Assembly: GCA_007570785.1 (NCBI GenBank) | Contig: ML660204.1 | Span: forward strand, 2,903,968-2,967,967 | From: Antilocapra americana | Taxonomy: Eukaryota; Chordata; Mammalia; Artiodactyla; Antilocapridae | Direction of reading: 5' to 3' | Length of the DNA: 64,000 bases | In this document: piece by piece, positions 13,501 through 25,500 of the stretch | Numbering within the stretch: the first letter of the stretch is position 1 | How the letters are laid out: each line of letters begins with the position of its first letter | The notes under the pieces: generated by a model | Seen by the model: the letters and a program-made list of their open reading frames with translations, nothing else | What the model was told of the DNA's origin: nothing | Database searches by the model: none | Made by a program: the position numbers and the translations under genes

Positions 13501-16500
13501 TACATGTGACTTAATTTTGTTCTTTTAAGTGGCGAATAAACACAGAGGCTGGCTCAAGGTAGAGAGCGCGGCAGCTTCCTGCTGGTTGTGACGTCCATGG
13601 GGGCTGTGGCTTTGTCTTGGCCTCCAGGGAGGTGCCCTGATGCCCCACTAACACCAGCTTGTGCCTTTCCAGATCTCACGCTGCTTCATTCCACTGTAGT
13701 GGTGGTTTAGCCACTTAGTCATGTCCGACTCTTGAAACCCCATGGATTGTAGCCCACCAGGATCTTCTGTCCATGGGATTTCCCAGCCAAGAATACTGGA
13801 GTGGGTTGCTATTTGCTTCTCTAGGGTATCTTCCCAACTCAAGAATGAAACGCAAGTCTCCTGCACAGCAGGGGGATTCTTTACCAACGGAGCCACCAGG
13901 GAAGCCCCCTTCATTCCTTTGTACCTTTAAGTTATTTTTTATGTATTTATTTGGCCCCACCAGGTCTTAGTGCAGCATGCAGGATCCAGTTCCCTCACCG
14001 GGGATAGAACCCAGGCCCCCTGCGTTGGGAGGGCAGAGTCTTAGCTGCTGGACCACCAGGGAAGTCCCTGTCTTTTAGTTATCTTGTTACTCTTATTTTT
14101 TATCTCGCTGTTACAGAAATGATTTATTGCAGTATTTGAGCCTTTTGCGGGCAGTTGTGTGTATCTCTGTTCTATGAATTGACATTGAAATGAAGGGAAG
14201 CTTATCTTTTAAGTAACTTGAAACAATGTAAGCTTCTTTTATTTTTTATTTTATTTAATTTTAAAAGTGTACTGGGGTTTGCACTTACTTGCAAAGAGTT
14301 GTTATAAAATGTAGGGGACACGATTGTGGTGAACCTGAGCTTTCTGAACAGCCACTCAGAGCATGACCATCAACTCCGTGTCTGCCTGTGAGCAGGCTGT
14401 CTGGGGTTCTCATGTTCTCTGAGGGTCTTTGTTGTGCACTTTCCCTGGAATCTCATATCTTTGGGGAAGAAATATTTGTTTCAATGAAAATTTTAATGTG
14501 CTATGGTTAGCTCAGGTTTGATTTGTGGGTTCTGCTTTCAGAACCTCTATTCCTTCTGTGTAGTTCCTTGCTTTTCAAAGGCTGTTTTCATTCTCTTAAG
14601 TGGAATCTTATTTAGTTTCTGCATTTGAGAAGTGTCAGTTCACTGAGGGGTATGCTTTGTCCTTGAATTATACATTAATTTCTTTAGTGTCCTCCTCTCC
14701 TGTGGTTCCTGCTTTTCCTTTATTTTAGTTGTTTTAAGTTGTGCTGTTTAATAGTTGTATGTTTCCAGCCCTGTATGATGCCATGGGCTCTTAGAAAGAG
14801 AGTTTATAAAAAGTCCTTGGCAAAACAACAAAGATTTGTGGATTTTTGAAAGACCCGAATCTGTGAGTAGAGAGAAGTAAGACCATCCATGCCTTTGACC
14901 TGTGATGTTCTATATGGTAACCACCTATGTGTGACTATTGGAATTTTAATTAATTAAAGTTTTTAAAGTTAAGATTCACTTGATCAGCCACTGCAGCCAC
15001 ATTTCAGATGCCTAGCACTCTCTGTGATTATGACTACTATAGGCAGCTTAGATATAGACCACCCCATCATCAGCTGCAAGCCCGCAGAAACTTGGGGGCA
15101 GCCTTTGTAAGAAGTTGTGTTTCAACTCCATAATTTCCTTTTACCCAAAGGAAGTAGACTCTTTCTTGTTTTTCTAGGATTTCTAGAACAAAGTTACGTT
15201 GTTCTAGACAAAGAGGACTGCTAGAAGCATATTTTCATTTTCAGTGGGAGTTTGTTCTTTATTAGAATCTCATACACAATAGTATCGTTAAGACAAGATA
15301 CATTCTTACTCTAACTTGAGCCTGGATCTAAGTGTTTGGAGAATCTTGATTTCCTGTTTAGCGAGGCTGTCAGGCCTCTGTGTCACTTACCCCAGTCACC
15401 AGTGGGACTCTGAGTTATCTCTTCTGTGATGTCTCTCTCTAGACTGAAAGTGGCTTATCATCAATGCAGAGTCTTGTCAGTAGCAAGTTTCTGAATTCAT
15501 TTTAGGACTAACTTCTGTCAAGGAATTATTTTTCCATTCTTTTTTGATCGAATGTTCTCTGATTTCAAGTCAAGAAAACAGAATGATACCAATAAGAAAG
15601 CAAACACTCTATAACTTCCACCTCAGCGGTTCAATTCCATATTAAAATGGCTCGCCCGTCGGAAATGCCAGTGCGCCTCCACAGGGCCCTCTGCCTGCCC
15701 TAGAACTCTGAGTCTGTGCCACCGTTCCAGGCACGAGACCACAAGAGGCTCGGTCGAGTCAAATTGGTTGGCAAACAGAGAAGGGGATTGAATGATCCAC
15801 GGCAAGTCTCCTGGTCCGTACACACAGGTGTCCTGGACATAGTGGCCTGCAAAGAGAACACAGAAACTTTGCTGCTTTTGTTTCGTTGTCAGTTGACATC
15901 TACGTGGACAAGTGACACACTTCTAAGGTCCTCTCTCAGGCCTCTCAGCTTCTTGCAAGTTCAGATTAAACACGATTTCCACAATTGCTTTGAAAGGGGC
16001 TTTTATTTTCAGCTTTGAACTTGTGATGGAAGGGAAACTTCCATTCATTTGGTTAGTGATTTCTGAAGCCTTTAATGGCTACTTTAGGTGAATTCTTTAG
16101 AATTTTAGCTTGTCATGAGCACAAGTTCATCATGAGCTCCAACACTCTGGCCCTCTGATGCGAAGAACTAACTCACGCAGGGATTTGCTCCAGCCTCTGC
16201 AAATTCTCTGTCCACCACGAGCTGCTGGCCCACAGAGGTCACACATGCTCTGTTTTCCCTTCGTGTGTGCACCAGAGAACTAGCCATCTTTCTACTGGAC
16301 TCGTCCGTGTTGTGTTGTGAATTGTCCTCCTGAGACTGTCTGCCTCCCTCAGCCTTCTTCACATCAGGGGTCTGGGTGGGTGGGGAGAGCCAGCCCAGGA
16401 GAGTGGGCTCGAATCGCTCCCCAGGAGCCAGGTTCTGGCTCTTCAACACGGAGGTGATCTCCCCAAACTGATGAGCCTGAGCACTCCCCTGCAGCCTGCT

Positions 16501-19500
16501 AATTCTCTTCCAGTCTGTTCACTGAACAGAGACACCGCTCTCTCTGCCACCCCCTATCTGGCTTCTGTGTTTTGTCCCAGTAACTAAAACCTCTGGGACA
16601 CCAGTCAAAGGGGCAAAAGAATTCACAGTTCCTGGGGGGAAAGCCTCCTGAGGGCAAAGCAAAGAGACCTTTTTTCAGCAGGAACTGTGTTGGAAGTGTG
16701 GGGTATCGCTGACTGATCCCACCAAGGAGCACAGACTTGTGTTATTCAGTCGTTTTGTTCTAATAGACCCAGGGAGGCAGGGAGCTCACTTTAAATAAAT
16801 GTTGGGGTTTGAATTCTAGGAGCAAGTAGGGAAAGCCACATAGCTGATGTGTTTTTATCTGAAAACTTTGGAAGTTGAAGTCCTGTTGTGTGTTCACTTT
16901 GTGAAAATTTATTGACTCAGATTCTTAGAATTTGTGTACTTTTCTGTCTGGAGAGTAGTTAGAAGTTTTTTTTAAAAAAATTGACACCATGCTAATTAGA
17001 TCGTCACAAACATGACCATTAGCCTTTTCCTACTGTTACCGAGGCAGCAGTTGTACGATTTTTTTTTTAATTTGAAGGCATCCTGTGGTGTGTGTTTTGC
17101 TTTGTTTTCATTTTTTTTGTTGTTTTCCTGAGCTGCTTGGCTTGCAGAATCTTAGTTTCCAGACCAGGGATGGAACCTGGGCCCCAGCAATTGAAAGCCT
17201 GGAGTCCTAACACATTAGGCCACCAGAGAGCTCCCTTGGGTTTTGTTTTTACCTTTACAGCCTTTGTGAACTGTTCCCTCCTTGTTTCTCCATTTAACAG
17301 CTCGAATATTTCCTTCCCAGCCAGCGTTTGGGGTGGAGCCCGGAGCATCTAAGGGAGAAGACGGGCGGGCATACTGTGAACAGGTGGAAAAAAAGCCCCA
17401 CCTCGCTCAGAACGTGTGCACAAAGGACAGCTCTCTGGGGTAATTTGAAAGGATTTTCAGTGGTTAAAAAGGTCTTAACCCATTTCTTCTGAACTCATTG
17501 TTTGCTCTGTCTTCCTGGACCTGTTCACTTAGCTATTCAAGCTTGAAGGCACGTCCCCAATAGGAGCCAGTCAACTTTGTGTAAAGAGCAAACAAGCCCA
17601 TTTAAAGGAAAGCATCACATTTCCCTCTGTCTCTCAGAAAACCTACCTAGCCACACACAATGGCTAGTTTTAATATTTTCCATTCTTTAAGAGCCCCTAG
17701 TACTAGGAGGTATTCAGCAGTATCTAATAAGTAAATGAAGAAGGGAAGAATTTTCCAGTGATCTGTGCTCAGAATTTTCCAAGGGCTCTATTTGGGGAGA
17801 TGCAGAATGCTGGCATTTCCTTCTGAAGAGGAAACAAAGCAGCGAGCCTGGTATGGGAGCCTGGCAAACCCCAGATCCCTAAAAGCAGAGACACCCCGCA
17901 CCCCCACCCCCACCAACAACCACCCAAGTGGGAGGTCTTATAGAATATGTGGAGCTGTTTGTCAAGTCACAGAGCTGAAATAGAATCTTTAAGGATACAT
18001 GACTGCTGTTGCTGCCGCTGGCCTGCATAGACACCCCTCTGCTGGATTGTTTTTACCTTTCAGTCGGTTCAGAGTCACCCAGTAGTGTCGCTCTGGGCCA
18101 CGGATGTCTTGAGACCACTGGAGCATGTCTTTTGCACGGATGTCAGTCAGCACAAACTCCACAAACTTCCTTGTTAGTACATAGTAAGCACTTCCAAAAT
18201 AAATGGTTAAGTTATGGGGTGGCTCAACCTTGAATCCTGCATTTGGAGACACGTAGATGTCTCCTTCAGGGCTGAATTCAGGATGGTTCTGACTTGTCTT
18301 AGATGTAATGCTTGGTGGCTGGATTACTCCGGGAGTGATATTTTTATCTTTCCATTTGCTTCTGATGTAGTGTATGATTTCTTTGTTGGTTTTGATTGGA
18401 AAGTCCTGTCCACAGAGATTAATGACATAATTCCATTGAAATTTGGAATGGACTAGATCTCTCATACAGTTAATGTCTGCCTGTAGTCTTCTAAAGCCAG
18501 TGTAAGCCATTTTCTCTCTCTTTGATGAAATAAAAATATTCTCAAAACAATTAACCAGGGATTGCACCGCAGTCTTATACTTCTTTGGGGCCTTTTCATC
18601 CACATGAATACAGTAAACATTCTGAGGCACATAAACAGCCCTGAGTAGCTGCACAAACATAGCCAGCTCCTTATGAATAGTTATAATATATGCCAAAGAG
18701 AAGCTGTCCTCGTCTGCAGACAGGCGTCTGGTTATGAAATGCAACTGCTGGGAGATCCTGGAGCAATTTCCTGGTCGGTGTAAATGAGCAAGTATTTCAG
18801 ATCCATGAGGGTTTCTACAGAACTTTGCAATCTGGGGAGCTGCCTCTTTCCCTTCAAACAAAGCCGAGCACAGTTCTTCTGGATAGAAGCCGCATTCCAC
18901 CACTGCTGGGTGGGTGGGTTCCTCCTCTTCTTCCTCAGGAGTCAGATTCCTTAAATAAATAAAAATGAAGATGCAAAAAACGGCTGTGCACACGAGAAGA
19001 CCAGGCTTTGTGGCTCGCAGCTGGCTCATGCTTTGAGCTCCAGTCGCTTTCTTATTACCATGGTTTGAAACGTTCTCCTCTCAGCTTCCTGAAGGAACAA
19101 CAGACAGAATTTAGGGTGTTGTGAAAGTGCTTGTGAAACCCACACCACAGTCACGTTAAGCATTTCTTTTACCCCATAAGAGTTTTCTTGGGCCCCTTTT
19201 ACTCTATCCTCCTCCCATCCTTGTCTCTGGGTAGTCTCTTAATGTGCTCTTGTCACTATAGATGCGTTGGTATATTCTGCAGTTTTGTGTACATGGAGTT
19301 ATACTTGTATATTCTTTTGCCTGGGTTTTTTGTCACTTAGGATAATGCTTTTAAGATTTGATCCACATCATTGCATTTATCACCATTTTCCCTTTGTACT
19401 ACTGAGCAGTATTCCCTCAAATGGATGTGGCACAGTCTGTTTGTTCATCTCTTGGAGGACACTGAAGCTGTTTCCAGTTTTAGGGTACTACAAGGTGCTG

Positions 19501-22500
19501 TAAGCATTTGTGTAGACCTATGTTTTTGTATCCCTGAGGTAAGTACCCAAGAGTGAACTAGCTGGCTCGCATACAGGTGTTTATGTTTAACTTTTTAAGA
19601 AATCGCCAGATTGTTTTCCAAAGTGAGTGTGCCATTTTATATCCCCACCAGCAAAGTATGAGGGTTCCGTTTATTCCACGTCCTCACCAACACAGAGTAT
19701 AGTCAATTTAAAAAATTTTTTACCATTCTAATAGGTGTGTAATGGTAATTCATTGTGGTTTTACTATGCGTTTCCCCAATGACTGATGTTGTTGAGTAAG
19801 TATATTTTCATGTGTTATTGCCTTTATCTTGGCAGAAAAAAAAAAATCTCAAATATTTATTTTGGACATAGATCCTGTCCTGGTTTGCATTATCGAGAAT
19901 TTCTTAGGCTGTTATCCTGTATCATATTATGAGGATATATCTTTTCAATAAAAGAAACAACAAATCAAGAGAAATTTTGTGATCACATAATTCAATTTAT
20001 TGAAATGAATTTATGTATTTTAATTTTTTTCGAGAAGGCTTCAGTGATTAAAAACAAGATATCTTTAATAAGATTATTTGATGATAATTTAGTTGCCTCT
20101 CGAACTCTATTGAGATGCATGAATAGATGTTTTAATTAATTATTATTAGCATGCAAATACCATCCTTGGGAATTTAGGGAAGAAAACTGATCAGGTAAAA
20201 TGTCTGTATTGTTAGTAATTTTTTTCCTTATTTATGAGTCTTATTTCTAAGTTTCTGTAAAAAAAAAAGTCATATCCTGGCCTATTCCTCCTTCCTGTTT
20301 TTAAAAACCCATTTACTTTTGACCAGTGTTAATCTCAAATTTGACATTAGCCCCTTACCTTTCCACATCATTATTGCAAATGCCATTTGGGTAAAGTGTG
20401 GATGAGGCAACATTTTTGAGTTATCTCTGTGCTTTTAAAACTGTGAGTCAGGAAAAACTATAAATGCTGATTGAAGGTTGTAGATTTTAAAAATGTATGC
20501 ATTTTCATTGTATAGTTTTCTTTTTACACATTATGCTTCAAAAATAAAAAGCAACTGCTGCCCAGATATGCCAGGTTACATTTTACTCTAGTTCAGTAAA
20601 TGTTTGTTGATGGTCCCAAACATAAAACGTTATGGCACAATTTTAAAGACGTTTCTTATAAAGTACAGAGTCGTCATTATAATTGACACATTTCATATCT
20701 GGTCTCTAAAATAGACACAATCTTTATCATGAAAACAGAAATCCAGTCGCAAGGAAATACCTTCTTGAAATGAAAATAAATGCTTCTCTGTTAAGAATTT
20801 TGGTTAAAGGTAAACCATGTACCATAGTTTATTCCATTTTCTCCTGCATTTGGCTTTAGCATGGGAAGGGAGTTTGGAGTATTTTTCAGTTTGTTGTCTT
20901 GATTGATGTTTTTAAGCTTATGGTCAAAGTAAAACCTGCTGGCCTCATCACAGAAATGTTAGCCCCGCTTCACTGACAAACTCCACTTCACTGACAAACT
21001 CCACTTCATTCAGCGCCCAGGGGATTGGGCATTTTCAGTGGTTTATGATAATTAAATGAAGACGACTCCCATGTGTAGCCTGTTGTCCTTCAGGGCGACA
21101 CACGGGCTACGTCCCTTCCCTCCCTTTTAAAGAGGTGGGCAGTGGAGCGTGGTCAAGGTTAATCAGCCGCCTTTCCACCTCTTGTTCTGTGGTGCATTGT
21201 TCACAGTTGCCCAGTCTTCTTTTAAGCTCAGGTTCACTTTGAAATTTAGAAACTGGGGAGTGCTAGAACGTCAGGTTGTGGCAAGGGTCACCAACTTTAT
21301 TTTCATTGCTTCAACACGAGCTTTTCAAGGGCGGCCTTGAAACGAAGCCTTTGGAGACTCCACTGCTGTTGAATGTAAATAGTTCTTGCTGTTGCTTGTG
21401 TTGTGCCCAGATTATAGATCCCCCAGAGACCACCTCAGGAGCCGATTCCGCCGTAAACACACGAGGGTCTTTTATTCAAGCTCGAGCAGGGGCTTCCACC
21501 CACACCAACACAGCGGCTTGGGTAGGAGAGCCCCGAGTAACAGCAGATAGGCGTTTTTATAGTTTGTGGGGTGGGGTGAGGTTTTCAAAATTAAAAAAAC
21601 AGCAATTGGTGGACTTTTCCTGCGTTAGTTTCTGATAGGTATTTTTCATCACAAACAACCTCCTAAATGGTGTGTTTTTGGCACTCCCTGGTGTGTGGTG
21701 ATTGGTCGTGTCTAGGGTAGTGACATGGGGTAAGGGGCTGGACTATTTTATGGTTATTCTAGGAACTTGGGAGTTGCCCTTGACTACAAGATGGCGGCTC
21801 CTTTTTTTTTTTTTCCAAAGACTGCGTCACCTAGGCTCTACACTTTATCCTCCACGAGGTGGATAACATGAAAATTCCTACAGGGATCAACCGATTAGGG
21901 CCTGGCAATTTTTCCTTTTGAAGTTGTAATGAACACCATTTTCAGCTTTGCACAATGTTCTGTTCTTGGTGATTTGTTGTTGTTTTGTTTCTGTAGTATG
22001 AAATCAACTTTTGTAGTCATCATGAAACTATAATTGTTAAACGTGACTTTTTATCACTAATTTCCAAGAAATACAAGCAGTATTTTTCAAGTGAGGGGAA
22101 CATGTATCCCATTAAAAAAAAGCAGTCTTTTATTTTTGAGCCATTTTCTCTCTTTTGCAAAATGTTTTATTTAAACTGTATTTTAAAGGCTTTAGAAATA
22201 GCTGCAGTTATTGTATTTCATGGAGGAGGAGCAGATATAGAAGTTCTTTGTTCAGACTTTTTTTTTTTAATGAGTAGCCTCATTAAAATAAGGCAGTGAT
22301 AAAGAATCGCCTGCCAATGCAGGAGCCGCAGGAGACTCAAGTTCAATCCCTGGATTGGGAAGATCCCCTGGAGTGGGAAATGGTAACCTGCTCAGTATTC
22401 TTGCCTGGAAAACCCCACCGACAGAGGAGCCTGGCAGGCTACAGTCCATGTGGTCGCAAAGAGTCAGACACGACTAGCAACTCAGCACAGCAAAAACATC

Positions 22501-25500
22501 TTTAAAAAAATATATAGTGGAACTTTCCTGGTGGTCCAGTGGTGTAGACTCTGCTTCCACTGAGGGGCAGGAGGAGGGTGGGGCACAGGTTCTGTCCCCA
22601 GTTGGGGAATGGACAAAAAATATAATAAAATATGTGTAATATACAGTAGAATTAAATAGCTTCCAGACAATGAATAATGTTTTGAAGATTTTACAGTCAG
22701 ACTGAAGACATGACATCTAAAAGATTTTGTAGAATATCCCTCAATAAAAGTAACTACCAAGGCTATGGTTAAGGATGGTGTTAAGATTTTTTCCTTTTTG
22801 TGGTATTAGCAATCACACATGATTTCCAATTATAGTTCTCAGAATGGAATAATTTAACCTTTTATGTTTTTTGTCCAAGCATAAAATATTTCCAAGAAGT
22901 TATTTCACAATACCTTACTATCCTAACTGTGAGAGCCAGTGAGTATATTTTCCTTCTTTTTTTCTTTCTTCTTTATCTTTCTGTAGTCCTCCTCTCCCAC
23001 CCCACTAACAAGCCTTAACAGCCTAAAACAAAGCCAGTAATGTGGCTTTGGTACCAGGTATTGCCACTTGAACACTACAGGGCAGTCGTTTTGAATTTTA
23101 TTATGATGGGATTTAAGTTGTTGTATAGACCTTTCAGGGCAATTTGGCGACATCCTGTATAAATTAATTATTTTGCTGAAACTTAACACTTTTTTAAAGG
23201 TTATTCCTGTTAGTGAATAGATCATGGGCATCTTTAAAGATGAACTTACAGTATTTTGCCATATATTCTAGTATACTTCTGTTTTAGCGCATTAATATCA
23301 GCTGGTTAATGTCAGCTTAACAGGGATTAACCAATGTACTTTTTGTCTTCTGGACTGCAGGTGGGGGTGTATGATAGAACCTGTCTCGTAAGGCCTGGGG
23401 ACCCAGGGGTGTGGGAGTGGATGGATTGAGTGTTTCTTCCTAAGCCTGGCTTGCGAGGGTGCGCAAAGCTTGAGTCAAATGGGGGTGCTTAATACCCACC
23501 AGTCCCCTGGAGTAGTGACACCTTCGGACCATGAATGCAGACTCTGTCTCCCTTTACTGTGGGTTTGTCCTAAAAAAGTCAGTGTAGCTGCAGTGATGAA
23601 AATTTTGTGGTTTTTTTTTCTGTCATCTCTAGGCTCAGAATGATGTCCAGAGCATCCTACAAGTTAATGTTTTTTTTTCTTGAACTGTTTGAGCTTTAAC
23701 ATATTAGACTAATTTTGAACTCATACTGTCTAGCAATCCAGTAAAATAGATGTCTTAATCGCAGCATGCTAATTCCTAAAGTGGGTATTTGTTTCTTCAG
23801 CCACTTTGATATGAAGAGGGAAACTGCATTTCAGGATAATCCACTCAGAACAATCACAGCAAATATAATGTTCTTATTGAGGCTGACTTAGTTATTTCCC
23901 ACATGAGGAATCAATAAATGGCAGCATTTAAAATTTAAAAATAAAATTGGTCTCATTCTTAAAAACATTCCACTTCAAATTTTCTTGGCTTGAATGAAAA
24001 AATGAGGGCTGTTTTTTGAGAGGAAAAGATGCGCGATACTTCTGAATTTTAAAATATTACTGATATTCCAGTAGTTCTATTTTAAAGGCATGGAGGAGAC
24101 ACAGAAAAACTTAAATTTCATTTTATTAGTAGTAACAATACCTGCTCAGCCAGTGGCATTCACGAAGCACTTACCAAGGCACGCTCCTCACTTGGGTCGG
24201 AGGTCCTGGTGTGTCTGCATCCTGCCTGGCTTTTCTTCTCCTTTGCTTCTCTTGCTGCGGGGTTCCTGCTGAAATCACGTGAACCAAGTCGCTTGGCAGG
24301 TTTCGTTACCCTTTCATCCCTGGAGGATTTTATTCTTGTTGATTCTGACCCAGGGGTTGAAGAACAGAACCTGAGTATTTCTTCAGGGCTGGCTCCCTGC
24401 CTTACAAAACAAACACCTGGCCCAGGTGAAGGGCAGTGTGGGGTGCTTCTCGGATTCTAAAAGCTGGGTGAAATCCTGGCAGTCCTGGGTCAGATTTCTT
24501 AAGTGTTTTTAAAAGTAGGAGGCCACAATTGATTATCGAGCCTTTTTCATTTGGAGAGTAAATAAAAGTCACTTAAAAATCTCATTTGCTTCCTGTGTAG
24601 CATTGGAGCGGTCGAGTGCTTCAGCACGGCTCTCCAGAGGCCTGACTTCAGGGACACAGGCAGAGTGCTGGCCCTGGGCCGTCTTCCCGCGGCCACCGGC
24701 TAGCCTGTGCAGAGGCGGAGGTGGAGTCTGTCCAATAGTGGCTCCCCCCTTTCGTTACTCTCCTCTGATGGGTCTTCTCCTCTTAACATCCTTCCCTTTT
24801 TCGGCTTAAAAGGTCCTCCACTTGCTGGTCCGCTCTTTAGGTTTACCCCACGTGTGTCTGCTGGGGATAGTGAAGCCAAGAGATGTGACTCAGAGCCCGC
24901 AGAGACTCTCACCCTTGTGGGTGTCCAGACACCTGGGTTCTTTATTAAGTCAGATGAGTCCAGCTTTTCTTCACCTGTCACTTGAGATACCTGTTGCTCT
25001 TCTGCAGAACAGATGTTGCTTAAGATTTCTTAATCAGGCAGAGAGAACCTGGTCTCTGATCTTACGGGGCTGCAGCATTGCTGTGCATGTGACATGCGTG
25101 CTTTTTGTATAAAAACAGATCCGTGAGCCTTTGAGTGGGGAGACCCTGTGTACGTTTGTATGGAGGTGTTCAGATGTCCTGAGTCGAGAGAAAGGCCACC
25201 CTGCCAGCTCCTGAAGTGTGGCTGCAGTGCTGCCCCCGGGGCTCTGAGGGCTTGTCTTAAATGTCCTGTGGGTGCTGCTGAACTGGCCTGGCAGGTCTGT
25301 CCCTGGGGAAAGAGGTTTGGTGCTGGATTTCACCTGGATCTCACATCCTTAACCTGCGGGAAAAGAACAGTGGAAGAAAACAGCTGAGAAAATGAGAGTT
25401 GCCTGCATGCACTTTACACTCCCACAGCTCTGAGGGAAATACAGAATAAAAACCAAACATGTTGGAGGAGCTGTTGTAATAAGTGACGAAAGATAGGCTT

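Noticed and set aside
17989..18056. C-terminal 22 residues of the open frame continuing past GCNT7 exon 1
   Set aside because: A GT donor follows AAAG at 18057, and exons 2 and 3 continue the family sequence in phase, so these residues are intron translation.
15623..19029. GCNT2 as the identity of the minus-strand glycosyltransferase
   Set aside because: GCNT2 maps elsewhere, has several alternative first exons, and its N-terminus differs; the sequence, 430-residue length and location next to RTF2/FAM209 fit GCNT7.
24200..25400. Cluster of open frames of 80-100 residues in the RTF2 intron
   Set aside because: Frames lie on both strands of a GC-rich stretch, with no recognisable protein similarity or exon borders.
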